IMG/VR virus record: IMGVR_UViG_3300025764_000008
Span: 1-42,475 of that record
Strand: one strand, 5' to 3'
Source: a virus
Length of the DNA: 42,475 bases
A model generated the notes under the pieces. The model ran no database searches. It was not told the origin of the DNA and worked only from the letters and a program-made list of their open reading frames with translations. The stretch's first letter is position 1. Every line of letters starts with the position of its first letter. The translations under genes and the position numbers were made by a program. Shown here piece by piece: positions 13,700 through 21,950 of the stretch.

Positions 13700-14813
13700 T
13701 GGATACCTCCAAAACGGTTATCAAGTCGCGCGCCGACAGGCTGGTACTCAGATTGGCGGTTGGCAGAACGGTCACAATGTCATGTGCTTTCAGCGTCTTA
13801 TAGAAACTCCAGAACAGGGTACGGTAGACGGAAATCAGTTGTGCGGCAATCTGTTGTACGGACTTCCACGCGCTTGTTAGATACGCGGCAACGAAGGTCC
13901 GAGACCGATATGCACTGGTAAGCGCAGCCATGACCTGTCCAACCCATGCAACGGCTTTGTACGCCGACTGGACTGCGGCAGAAATAAACGCCCGAGTTTT
14001 GTATGCGGATATGGCGGTGGCCGAAGCAAGTTGCCGCGCTTTGTATGCCGTGATAATCTGCGCAGAGACAATCGCGTGAGCGGCATAAGCAGAAATCATC
14101 TGAACTGCCACGATGAACCGCGAGCGATAAGCGCTCACAACCTGCGCGACGATTTGCTGTTCAGACCGATAAGCACTGACGAGCGAGGCGATAACCTGCC
14201 CAAGCGGAGCAAGGACCTGATAGGCACTGATAAGGATTGTCGAGATGAACTCCTTTGCCTTGTATGCGCTCTCTAGTGTGGCATCGATGATATTGCGTAC
14301 CCTGAATGCAGAGATCGTCTGAGCGGCTATCGCCACACGGCTCTTAAACGCGCTAATCAGTTCAGCGCCCACATGTTGCACAGACCTGTACGCCGAAACG
14401 AGCGCGGCACTCACCTGTTGCGCGGATTTGTACGCAGAAATCAAGGTTGTGGCAATGACCGTATGAGCGGTGTAAGCAGAGATAGCCTGAGCTGTTGCTA
14501 TTGCCCGCGCCTTGTACGCTGAGATCAGTTCGGAGCTAATTGTGCCAACCATGCGGAAGGCCGAGATGATCTGTGAACTGATTTGCTGAATGCTTTGATA
14601 TGCCGAGATGATCTGAGCAGATGTGATAATCCTACTCTTGAACGCAGAGATCACCTGTGCCGCAATAACCACGCGGCTCTTGAACGCTGAAATGACTTGT
14701 GCGGCAATCACCGCCCGCGACTTGAACGCGGATATGACCTGAGCGGCGACTGCGGTAAGGGAAGCAGCCGCCGATTTCAGGAAACTATGTTTGCCGAACG
14801 AGTGTCCAAGCAT
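13692..14813 (-). CDS. 14-residue-repeat structural protein (SAY repeats)
   Basis: 373 residues, nearly all made of about 22 copies of a 14-residue unit with consensus xAQxISAYKSRxxI; two copies are extended by about three residues (APLGQVI, AWVGQVM). It is Ala/Ser/Ile-rich, almost without acidic residues, and basic. Fourteen residues equal two heptads or two solenoid strands, so a long coiled or solenoid rod is possible. The last ~50 residues (KTLKAHDIVTVLP onward) are not repeated. It lies among fibre genes, so a tail appendage is likely. No ribosome-binding site; coupled to the gene at 14819. Confidence 0.7.
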   Translation of the reverse strand: MLGHSFGKHSFLKSAAASLTAVAAQVISAFKSRAVIAAQVISAFKSRVVIAAQVISAFKSRIITSAQIISAYQSIQQISSQIISAFRMVGTISSELISAYKARAIATAQAISAYTAHTVIATTLISAYKSAQQVSAALVSAYRSVQHVGAELISAFKSRVAIAAQTISAFRVRNIIDATLESAYKAKEFISTILISAYQVLAPLGQVIASLVSAYRSEQQIVAQVVSAYRSRFIVAVQMISAYAAHAIVSAQIITAYKARQLASATAISAYKTRAFISAAVQSAYKAVAWVGQVMAALTSAYRSRTFVAAYLTSAWKSVQQIAAQLISVYRTLFWSFYKTLKAHDIVTVLPTANLSTSLSARDLITVLEVSNG

Positions 14814-14818
14814 TTAAC

Positions 14819-15349
14819 TCATGAAGCGGTGTCGCCCTGAATTTTCAACGTGAACGCTTCGTCGTCGTCTGCTGTCATGCCCGCCGTGATCGTTCTGCGA
14901 ATCCAGATACCAGCCCTGCCCGCTGCCGCAAGAGTTCCGCTGAGTGCGAGACCTGTAGCGTAGGAAGTGCAAGCGTGGCCGAAGGTGACGGTGGGGGAAG
15001 GAGCTGTAGATTCGTCAGCAACATCATCTGCCGTAGCCCCCACACCCGCGAGGTCCAGCCCGATGTCAATCATGTCATTGGCGTTGCCTACGTTCGTCTC
15101 AATCCACACCTTCGGAGTTGTGAGTCCAAGAGTTCCGTGGACGTTCGTGATGTAGATGCAACGATATTCCACATCGCCCGATGCGGCTTCCGCGCCGCTG
15201 ATGTCGTCGAAGATTGAGTTAAAGGTCTTCGTCTTCGTGATGATTGCTCCCGCATCAGCGGACATGATGCCGCCCAACGATGCTGCGGGCGATGTATTCG
15301 CTGCTCCGCCAGATAATCTCCAAACCAGATCTGTTTCTGCGATTGCCAT
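14819..15349 (-). CDS. tail-associated beta-rich structural protein
   Basis: 176 residues, good site (aggaggtatcaacc). Begins MAIAETDLVWRLSGGAANTSP, includes GDVEYRCIYITNVHG, and ends WIRRTITAGMTADDDEAF. This type of small protein, following the tail tip and preceding fibres, is common in siphophages and probably forms a tail appendage; function not proven. It directly precedes the SAY-repeat gene with a 5-base gap. Confidence 0.65.
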   Translation of the reverse strand: MAIAETDLVWRLSGGAANTSPAASLGGIMSADAGAIITKTKTFNSIFDDISGAEAASGDVEYRCIYITNVHGTLGLTTPKVWIETNVGNANDMIDIGLDLAGVGATADDVADESTAPSPTVTFGHACTSYATGLALSGTLAAAGRAGIWIRRTITAGMTADDDEAFTLKIQGDTAS

Positions 15350-15402
15350 GGTTGATACCTCCTAGAGGTTGAACTTACGTTGTACGGGCGTCATACGGCC
15401 CC

Positions 15403-16344
15403 TTAACCTACGTGTGTGAGTTGAAACCGACCGACCCAAGGAAAAGAGCGGACGACACTAATGGACGGGATTGTGATCCACTCTGCGGTGGCTGCCGCCG
15501 CGCTGCCATAGGCCACCGCTACAAATACTCCATTACCATGGGTGGCTGAAGACCAATATTTAATTGATGGCATGGTTTGAACTGCCCACGTACTGCCATC
15601 CAAAGATGACGCAGAATCTGTGCTGCTCCAAGATGTTGCCACAAACATTCCATCACTATAGGTAACTGAATACCAAGCCGCAGTTGACGGCATAGTTTGA
15701 GCCGTCCACGTAATTCCATCTGGAGAAGTTGCAGCGGTCATGTAGTGAGAGTAGGCCACCACCACAAACATGCCGCCACCATAGGTAACTGAGTACCATG
15801 CGGCACTTGACGGCATAGTTTGAGCCGTCCATGTGACACCATCTGGTGATGTTGCAGAAGTTGTGTTTCCATAGGCCACCGCGACAAATACTCCATTGCC
15901 ATAGGCGACCGAAGTCCAGTTTGCACTTACTGGTAACGTTTGAAGCGTCCACGTAGCGCCATCTGAAGATGTTGCAGCCATTGCGCTGCCCCACGCCACT
16001 GCTATAAACATGCCATTGCCATAGGAGACTGCTTGCCAGCCAGCACTTGCTGGTAGTGTTTGAGCCGTCCACGTAATTCCATCTGGAGATGTTGCAGCAA
16101 TCGCTCCATAGTAAGACACCGCCACAAACATTCCGTTACCATAAGTAACTGAAATCCAATTTGCACTTACCGGCAATGTCTGTGCAGTCCATACAATACC
16201 ATCCGGTGATGTTGCAGCTTTGTTGCTGCCGTAGGCTACCGTTACAAATACCCCATTGCCATAAGTAACAGAATACCAGTTTGCACTTGACGGTAGGGTC
16301 CGAGCCGTCCATATTAGACTCATGCCGCTACCTATTAAACTCAT
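15403..16344 (-). CDS. seven-repeat beta-propeller receptor-binding-like protein
   Basis: 313 residues with seven tandem repeats of about 40 residues, consensus WTAQTLPxSAxWxSVTYGN then GxFVAVAYGS and AATSPDGIT. Seven copies fit a seven-bladed beta-propeller (BNR/Asp-box-like, with SxDG). Such propellers bind sugars or surface proteins, and the position in the fibre cluster suggests host recognition. The start MSLIGSG is followed by a second MSLIW. The ~25 residues after the seventh repeat (ISVVRSFPWVGRF) lie outside the propeller. Confidence 0.8.
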   Translation of the reverse strand: MSLIGSGMSLIWTARTLPSSANWYSVTYGNGVFVTVAYGSNKAATSPDGIVWTAQTLPVSANWISVTYGNGMFVAVSYYGAIAATSPDGITWTAQTLPASAGWQAVSYGNGMFIAVAWGSAMAATSSDGATWTLQTLPVSANWTSVAYGNGVFVAVAYGNTTSATSPDGVTWTAQTMPSSAAWYSVTYGGGMFVVVAYSHYMTAATSPDGITWTAQTMPSTAAWYSVTYSDGMFVATSWSSTDSASSLDGSTWAVQTMPSIKYWSSATHGNGVFVAVAYGSAAAATAEWITIPSISVVRSFPWVGRFQLTHVG

Positions 16345-16622
16345 GCAGCTATCCCCGTCCCTATCGCAATCCAGTCCACAGAAGTTGCATCCGTCATCAC
16401 AATCGTGGCCCCAGTGTAAAAACCCCCAGTCTTGTCCTTGCTCACGACTGTTGCAATCGGAGAACCGGTTGCGGCAAGAGGAGTTAGCAGAACGGTCGGG
16501 GCAGAAACAAACCTATACCCGAAGGTGATTGTTGCGCCTGTCACCGTGCCATAGACAAACTGAACGGGGTTGCAATGGAGGGCGGTACCAATAAGCCGCT
16601 CCATCTCTCCACGCATACTCAT
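16341..16622 (-). CDS. small tail appendage protein
   Basis: 93 residues, beta-rich: VQFVYGTVTGATITFGYRF, APTVLLTPLA, then SKDKTGGFYTGATIVMTDA and VDWIAIGTG at the end. The last part resembles C-terminal receptor or knob domains of phage fibres (H-type lectin-like: pVlLtp..., VdWiAiG). Overlaps by ATGA both with the hub gene before it and the propeller after it, suggesting that the products are made together. Confidence 0.6.
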   Translation of the reverse strand: MSMRGEMERLIGTALHCNPVQFVYGTVTGATITFGYRFVSAPTVLLTPLAATGSPIATVVSKDKTGGFYTGATIVMTDATSVDWIAIGTGIAA

Positions 16623-17701
16623 GCTACGTATGCCTCAATGGTTGTATAGACGCTGGTGGCCGTCAGGTTCGCAGTGAACCCGCTGACGTAGTACAGGCCA
16701 TATCTGCCCTCGTTGTCCTGCCAACTGAATCTCTTACCAAGGATGGCTTTATCCGGCTCCAGCCCTGCGTAGATGAACGTCAAGACCTGCGAGGCATGGC
16801 GCGATACGTCATACACGTCGTGCGCCATATCCACAAGCTTTGCGTCATCTACGCCGATGGTGGAGAGGTAGGCAAGGTTATTCCGCCCCGTCATCTGAAA
16901 GTTCAACGTGTCTGACGTCCCGCCATACTTGCCGTAGGCCGCCGCAACGTGCGTCACGTCGTCAAGGACCATCACCGTGGCGGGGATGGTCGAAGCATCC
17001 ACATCAAAGCTGGCTTCCTTCAATCTCTCTTTCTCATACGTAAAATCCCCAAGACCGGGGGCAAGCGCATCCGCGCACGTGATAGCCCTCTCTGCAGGAT
17101 TCTGATACAGCGTCACGCCCATGAGCTGCGCCAGCTTCTGAATCTCCGCCAGATACGTGCTGTTCGGGATAACCAGCACCTTGTCGCTGTACTGATCGCG
17201 TACGAGCAGCGACGTCGTGGGCATGGTGCCGGTGAAGGGAATGTTTCCCATCGTCGGGTCCGACACCGTTGTCATCATATAAGAAAGAGCATCGGACAGC
17301 GTATATGTAGTAGATGGAGATTCTGTCGTGCAACCGTGCGGCAGGATATCGTTCAACGTCAAGTCCCATGCCGTCAGAAGATCGACAAGCTGAAACGTCC
17401 GCATGTACCCGCCGCCTACGCGGTCGGAGTGCGACGTGTTGAAAAAGCCGTAGAAGCAGTCCACATCGTTCACGCGAATACGCCACACGCCACCGCCCGA
17501 TTGCGGAAAGACAGAGATGCCCCCCGGCTCCCAAACGGTGAGGCTTGCCGAACCACCACCGAAGAACGAGCCGCCATAGGACAGGTTCACGACCACGCGC
17601 CGCGGCGCACCGGCATCTCCCGTACCGAGGACTACTTCCCCGGCGTTGCCAGCCCAGATGCTGACCTTTGTTGGAAGGGCGACGACTTTTACGTAGTCCA
17701 T
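16619..17701 (-). CDS. tail-tip hub / baseplate-like protein
   Basis: 360 residues. The order after tape measure and distal tail candidate, the size and segments such as GGGVWRIRVNDVDCFYGFF, RTFQLVDLLTAWD, AEIQKLAQLMGV and the C-terminal FIYAGLEPDKAILGKRFSW ... YYVSGFTANL fit gp27/XkdQ-like hub proteins. It probably closes the tail tube and carries the fibres. Overlaps the previous stop by TGATG. Confidence 0.65.
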   Translation of the reverse strand: MDYVKVVALPTKVSIWAGNAGEVVLGTGDAGAPRRVVVNLSYGGSFFGGGSASLTVWEPGGISVFPQSGGGVWRIRVNDVDCFYGFFNTSHSDRVGGGYMRTFQLVDLLTAWDLTLNDILPHGCTTESPSTTYTLSDALSYMMTTVSDPTMGNIPFTGTMPTTSLLVRDQYSDKVLVIPNSTYLAEIQKLAQLMGVTLYQNPAERAITCADALAPGLGDFTYEKERLKEASFDVDASTIPATVMVLDDVTHVAAAYGKYGGTSDTLNFQMTGRNNLAYLSTIGVDDAKLVDMAHDVYDVSRHASQVLTFIYAGLEPDKAILGKRFSWQDNEGRYGLYYVSGFTANLTATSVYTTIEAYVA

Positions 17702-18087
17702 CAGACCAACATCTGCCCGGTGCTGCCGCCGGACGAAGCAACAGTGCCAGGACGCTTCAGGCTCACGTCATATTCCCAGACCGTGTTCGTGTCCGATGAG
17801 CCGAACCCGCCGAACGTGGAGGAACAAGAAAAGGAATCAACGTAGTACGTCTTGCTGTCGTAGTCCACAAGCAGGCCATCCGGCTTGCCGAGAGCAGTGA
17901 GGAATGACTGCAAGATCGTCTTGCTGCGAAACTCTACCGTGAGATCGCGGTGCCAGGAAAAGCGGGCAAAGCGGATGGTTCCGTTGATTCCATCGGATGT
18001 ATCACCATCTTGCGAGGGGTATTCAAGCGTGTCCTTCAGAATCGCCATGCCCGACGCGGTGAAGGTAGGATTAAGAGTTGCGGACAT
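17701..18087 (-). CDS. distal-tail-like minor tail protein
   Basis: 128 residues, beta-rich (GTIRFARFSWHRDLTVEFRS, TYYVDSFSCSSTFGGFG, VWEYDVSLKRPG). It lies between tape measure and hub, the usual place of the Dit or an analogous tail-tip ring protein, but is short for Dit. TAAATG overlap with the tape-measure stop. Confidence 0.6.
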   Translation of the reverse strand: MSATLNPTFTASGMAILKDTLEYPSQDGDTSDGINGTIRFARFSWHRDLTVEFRSKTILQSFLTALGKPDGLLVDYDSKTYYVDSFSCSSTFGGFGSSDTNTVWEYDVSLKRPGTVASSGGSTGQMLV

Positions 18088-19533
18088 TTACCACCCCCCG
18101 CTGCCAGACGTAGGCAGTCCAGTGTACTTCGAAGCAAAGCCATCGAAGATGTGCGTTCCGTGCGAAGCCGGTTGAGAGACAACGCCGCGCGTTGCTGTTC
18201 GCAGAGATGTCTTTACCGCAGCATGCACCGCGCCTGCAACGGAAGGAGACAATGGCGCAGATGGGCCCTTGGGCGCCGTATCGTCATGGATGGTGATATT
18301 CAGTTCTGACCGCAAGACAAACGAGGAACTGAGGTTGCCGACATATTTTGCAAGGTTCGGGATAGAACCAGACAGAAGCTTCAGCGGAGCGAACGCCGCT
18401 TCCCATGCTGCGGCAGTCTTGGCTCCCGCTGCCGTGGCGCCATCTGCCCCCGTCTGAACGCCCGCAAGCAGTCGTTGCAATTCTTTCATCTGCTTGTTGA
18501 CTTCATCCTCTGGTGTGCCGTTCTTCAAGTCGCGGATGTAGTTTTCATAAGCAATGTCTGCGTCAATCCATTGCCCCGTCAACGCATCGGTTGCTTTGTT
18601 CGTGAAATTCATCGTCATCGGGTCAAATGTGTAATTCTTTGGATTAAGGGCAGCAAAGAACTCTCTGACGACGTACGTAGAATCCATGAACACTTTGCCT
18701 ATTCGAGCGCCGGCCACGGCAAGAGAGACAAGCGGGGGCACCGCAACGGTACTGACGCTCGCCATCGCCGTGATTGCTCCAGCGAAGCCCGTCACCATCT
18801 GCGCAGCGGGCGCAAACGCCTGTGTCAGAACGCCGCCGATAGTCTCCTTCATCTCTTGCAGACTGACCTTCATACGGTCGATCATGCCAAGCGGGGATGC
18901 CATATAAGTTGACAGGCCGCCTTTTGTGCGATCGGCCATTTCTTTCAGCAGTTCGTTTGCCGTCTTCAGGTTGCCGTTCACGTCCTTGTTCGTCGTAATA
19001 CCGAACTGACGCAAGGATTTGAGAGAACCTAAGGCCGCGATGGATACTGACTGAATGGACGTTGCCAGTGTAATCCCTTTAATCCGTGCGTTGTCCATGG
19101 CTATCTGCATACCGAGCGTCGCATCCCTGCCCGAGTTCATCTTGACAATCATGTTGGACATGGCTTGCTGGATAGCCTCTGGCTCAAAGCCAGACGCCAC
19201 GGCAGCTCCGCCAATGGCGTTCGACGCAGCCAAAGCGTTGGCTTGCGTCAGCCCGCGCTCCGTCAGGGTGTTGATAAACTGACGGGCAGCAGAGTCGGCC
19301 TTCGTAAATGCGTCGACGGCGCTCTTGCCAAAATTGATAATGGCCTTGACAGTGAAAGCAATACCGACAACCTTAGCGACCTTTCCTAGGACTGAAAAAA
19401 GTCCTTGAATGGGAGAAATGGCGGCGGCCCCCACAGTGCCCACGCCCTTAACTTGATCTTGGACGGCCTTAAGCTGCGCCAGCGCATCGCCAATCTGCGC
19501 TTGAACTTGTATGATTAGCTGTTGGTCCGCCAT
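18088..19533 (-). CDS. tape measure protein
   Basis: 481 residues, Ala/Met-rich and mostly helical, with an N-terminal coiled coil (IQVQAQIGDALAQLKAVQDQV) and hydrophobic segments (LFSVLGKVAKVVGIAFTVKAI; AITAMASVSTVAVPPLVSLAV), directly after the frameshifted tail chaperone pair. It would set tail length; at ~0.15 nm per residue this suggests a short tail near 70 nm (inference from family scaling). The last 30 residues are Gly/Ser-rich. Confidence 0.85.
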   Translation of the reverse strand: MADQQLIIQVQAQIGDALAQLKAVQDQVKGVGTVGAAAISPIQGLFSVLGKVAKVVGIAFTVKAIINFGKSAVDAFTKADSAARQFINTLTERGLTQANALAASNAIGGAAVASGFEPEAIQQAMSNMIVKMNSGRDATLGMQIAMDNARIKGITLATSIQSVSIAALGSLKSLRQFGITTNKDVNGNLKTANELLKEMADRTKGGLSTYMASPLGMIDRMKVSLQEMKETIGGVLTQAFAPAAQMVTGFAGAITAMASVSTVAVPPLVSLAVAGARIGKVFMDSTYVVREFFAALNPKNYTFDPMTMNFTNKATDALTGQWIDADIAYENYIRDLKNGTPEDEVNKQMKELQRLLAGVQTGADGATAAGAKTAAAWEAAFAPLKLLSGSIPNLAKYVGNLSSSFVLRSELNITIHDDTAPKGPSAPLSPSVAGAVHAAVKTSLRTATRGVVSQPASHGTHIFDGFASKYTGLPTSGSGGW

Positions 19534-19748
19534 TGGCCCGCCTCTATCATCTCTTTCTTTATTGCGTCGAAGTCAGTGTTCTCAACGTTCAATTCGTCAA
19601 GGGGTACTGAACCTTTCTCTTTTCCGGACTCCATAATGTCTACGAGTTCCCAGAAGTCGGAGTTGTCGATCTCGGTCTTCGACCAACCCATCTGACCGAA
19701 GACACGGTATACATTTGCTAGGAGGGGGTCGAGGGTGTTGCTACGCCG
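19515..19748 (-). CDS. tail assembly chaperone, -1 frameshift extension (gpGT-type)
   Basis: This frame has no start of its own. It is reached by a -1 slip on T TTT TTC at 19754-19748, giving GDFF followed by RRSNTLDPLLANVYRVFGQMGW... and about 77 extra residues; fusion length about 146. The order gpG, gpGT, tape measure is conserved in siphophages. The extension is thought to recruit tail tube subunits. It overlaps the tape-measure start by 19 bases. Confidence 0.85.
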   Translation of the reverse strand, partial: RRSNTLDPLLANVYRVFGQMGWSKTEIDNSDFWELVDIMESGKEKGSVPLDELNVENTDFDAIKKEMIEAGQWRTNS

Positions 19749-19954
19749 AAAAAATCCCCGACAGCTTCTCCCATCTCCTTGCTGGTCCACTCTTCGACTG
19801 CCGTTGGCAGAAGAAGGCTGGGATCAGTCTTCACGCGATAGCACCAGATGAACCAACGCTGTTCGTCGGCGGTCATGGAAATCATGTCCTCAACGGCCTT
19901 AAATGCCGTGCGATGGAACAGTTTCTCGAATTGCGAAAGTAATGAGTACCTCAT
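19718..19954 (-). CDS. tail assembly chaperone (gpG-type)
   Basis: 78 residues, helical, starting after aggaggcaact. It contains TADEQRWFIWCYRVKTDP and ends EMGEAVGDFFGVATPSTPS. The slippery heptamer T TTT TTC encodes the FF near its end, so a fraction of ribosomes continue in the -1 frame. It binds and organises the tape measure during tail assembly and is not found in mature virions of known phages. Confidence 0.85.
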   Translation of the reverse strand: MRYSLLSQFEKLFHRTAFKAVEDMISMTADEQRWFIWCYRVKTDPSLLLPTAVEEWTSKEMGEAVGDFFGVATPSTPS

Positions 19955-19963
19955 AGTTGCCTC

Positions 19964-20356
19964 CTATGTGCCTTTCTTCTCCACGGAAATCGAAGCCACA
20001 GCCCAGTCGTCTTTTGACACCTTCACGCTCCATTCCGTACACGTTCCCGTAAGCGTGATAGTGTCGGAAGGATTGGTGCCGCCCATGCCGTCGTTGGTCG
20101 TGTCGGACCCGACAGTCAGCGTGACGGTCGTGCCGAGCAAAGACTGCGTGAGCGTGTGCGACTCATATGCCCCCGTGAGTGACATCTTGCGAACCATCGG
20201 CGTCATCATCCGGGTTTCCACGATGGTAGTGAACGGGTTGCCAGTGAGTTTCTTTACTTCTCCAATGTCGCCCGTGATCGTTGCATCGCCGACGATGATG
20301 CCGGTGATGGGAGAGCAGGTCACAGATCCAATGCCAAATACTCTGTCGGTAGCCAT
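19964..20356 (-). CDS. tail tube-like protein 2
   Basis: 130 residues, beta-rich, good site. It contains SPITGIIVGDATITGDIGEV then GNPFTTIVETR and ends WSVKVSKDDWAVASISVEKKG. It is clearly paralogous to the protein encoded at 20358 (ITGI(I/V)VGDAT, K(K/E)L(T/A)GNP, (V/E)(E/D)TR, KDDW). One copy probably forms the tube and the other a cap, decoration or alternative tube. Confidence 0.7.
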   Translation of the reverse strand: MATDRVFGIGSVTCSPITGIIVGDATITGDIGEVKKLTGNPFTTIVETRMMTPMVRKMSLTGAYESHTLTQSLLGTTVTLTVGSDTTNDGMGGTNPSDTITLTGTCTEWSVKVSKDDWAVASISVEKKGT

Positions 20357-20357
20357 G

Positions 20358-20720
20358 TTATGCTCCTTCTTTTACAACTGTGCAGGACCCGACCCACCAA
20401 TCGTCTTTGGTCGCTTTGACCTCGAAGTGGGTCAAATACCCCGCAAGCGTCAGCGTTCCGGCAGTTACTGTTACCGCCGTTGTTCCGTCAAACGTCAATG
20501 CTTGGATGTCCGTTGCGTCACCCGCAGCAAATGCAAAGTTGCAGGAAAGCGTCTGCGTGGTCGCCTCGCCGATACGGGTATCCTCAATCGCAGTTCCAGG
20601 ATTGCCCGCCAACTCTTTCAGCGTTCCAGCCTTGCCGTCCAGCGTCGCATCGCCAACGACGATGCCGGTGATGGCGCCTACGGCGCTACCCGTCGTGATT
20701 GAAAAAATCTTCGCTGCCAT
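20358..20720 (-). CDS. tail tube-like protein 1
   Basis: 120 residues: AITGIVVGDATLDGKAG, LKELAGNPGTAIEDTR, then FEVKATKDDWWVGSCTVVKEG. Immediately upstream of its paralogue with one base between stop and ATG. Position just before the chaperones is that of the major tail protein in siphophages; which of the two is the tube cannot be told from sequence. Confidence 0.7.
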   Translation of the reverse strand: MAAKIFSITTGSAVGAITGIVVGDATLDGKAGTLKELAGNPGTAIEDTRIGEATTQTLSCNFAFAAGDATDIQALTFDGTTAVTVTAGTLTLAGYLTHFEVKATKDDWWVGSCTVVKEGA

Positions 20721-20730
20721 AGTGCCCTCC

Positions 20731-21081
20731 CTACCTCAGCTTCATTGCTTTGATTTTGCAATCTGTCAACGTACCGGTCGTTGTGATCTCCACGGTCTTC
20801 GCTGTCTCGTCCTGAAACCGCTGTGGAGAAAGCGGGGGGAATATCCACGTTTCACCGTGGGGGATAGACTGCACAAGGTCGTGCGTGGAGCCGAATTCGC
20901 AGACGCCTTCGCCCACGAGTGTTACGACGATGGGGTCTGTTGCGTGTGCGTTGTACACCTGGAGAATGATGTCTGATGAATTCGACATCGTAAATTCCAT
21001 GTCAGCCACCAAAGCCTCACCTGTGTACTTTTGTGGAGTGCTTGTCACAAATGCTTGAACGGTCAAACTTGTGGCTGCCAA
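20731..21081 (-). CDS. structural protein, tail module
   Basis: TTG start at 21081 after ggaggtataaa. 116 residues, all-beta: LVADMEFTMSNSSDIILQVYNAHATDPIVV, then GETWIFPPLSPQRFQDE. It sits between the terminator-like and tube-like genes. It may be a tail completion or a minor tail protein; family not recognised. Confidence 0.6.
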   Translation of the reverse strand: MAATSLTVQAFVTSTPQKYTGEALVADMEFTMSNSSDIILQVYNAHATDPIVVTLVGEGVCEFGSTHDLVQSIPHGETWIFPPLSPQRFQDETAKTVEITTTGTLTDCKIKAMKLR

Positions 21082-21082
21082 T

Positions 21083-21433
21083 TTATACCTCCATGTCTTG
21101 AGAAACTACTTTGAGGGTCGACCTGCGGCCCCATGAATCGTCAAGCATCAACGTACTTTTCCCGTGGTCCCAAGTGATAAGCGGCAGGACCGTTGCATCC
21201 GATGCCGTTACCTTTGTGCCGATTGCCGCATAAATGTCGTCGTACAAAGACTCCATCTTCTCTTTCGTCCTGTCCCCAACTGCCAGTTGAAGCGTCGTCT
21301 CGTAGCCATACTTCTTCGCCGTGGAGCCGAGAACAAACAGGTATGCCACAGGCATGTCTGGAGAGATCGAGGTCGCGTCTTTGGGAACGATAACATCTGC
21401 CATTGCTTCTACGATGATTTCGAGAACGGTCAT
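21083..21433 (-). CDS. tail terminator-like protein
   Basis: 116 residues, alpha/beta: VLEIIVEAMADVIVPKDA, PVAYLFVLGSTAKKYGYETTLQLAVGDR, LYDDIYAAIGTK. The size, position after the gp10-like gene and this fold pattern fit tail terminator or completion proteins (gpU/gp17-like). Good site ggaggtggtgaa. Confidence 0.6.
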   Translation of the reverse strand: MTVLEIIVEAMADVIVPKDATSISPDMPVAYLFVLGSTAKKYGYETTLQLAVGDRTKEKMESLYDDIYAAIGTKVTASDATVLPLITWDHGKSTLMLDDSWGRRSTLKVVSQDMEV

Positions 21434-21434
21434 T

Positions 21435-21950
21435 TCACCACCTCCGCGAGACAGCCTGTTTTACAAGGTCCACAACACTGGATGCCATCGCGTCTTTCGC
21501 GGGAACGAGGAAGGGGTGCGCAGCATTGCCGGTCCAACCGGGGTGAAAGCCTGCCCACTTCTCTGTCACACCGCTCCATGACCAAGGACCGCCAGGACCA
21601 GTGCCAAACTCAAGGTACGAACCGATTTGGTTAAATGTTTTTGTCGGATTGAACCTTGCCGGATGCATGTCGGTCAGCGAAGGGCCAACCGTTACCGTCA
21701 CCTGTGACTGGTCCGCCTGCTTGCTCAATGTACCGATAGATGCGCTCAGTGCGCCAGTATCCACGTTGCCCCCAGCCGCCATGTTTGCGCGTGCCGCGTT
21801 GGCAATCATCCCCGCCCCAGCAACCAACGCCGATTCAATGTCGGACGGCAAGAGCGCCATGTACTGCGCCATTGCGTAGTGAAAAGCGTTATTGGGGTCG
21901 ACCGTGACTGTGAAGTTCAAGTTGTCAGGCTCACCACGCCCAGAAGCCAC
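21435..21950 (-). CDS. HK97 gp10-like head-tail/tail component
   Basis: 171 residues, GTG start. It has the helix (IESALVAGAGMIANAARANM), NVDTGALSASI, then YLEFGTGP and HPFLVPAKDAM typical of the HK97 gp10 family. It acts between connector and tail. It overlaps the preceding connector gene by 34 bases. Confidence 0.8.
   Translation of the reverse strand: MASGRGEPDNLNFTVTVDPNNAFHYAMAQYMALLPSDIESALVAGAGMIANAARANMAAGGNVDTGALSASIGTLSKQADQSQVTVTVGPSLTDMHPARFNPTKTFNQIGSYLEFGTGPGGPWSWSGVTEKWAGFHPGWTGNAAHPFLVPAKDAMASSVVDLVKQAVSRRW

Noticed and set aside
13692-14813. Repeats in this gene as a DNA-level tandem repeat or mobile element
   Set aside because: Units differ widely at DNA level; the pattern is in the protein, so it is a coding repeat.
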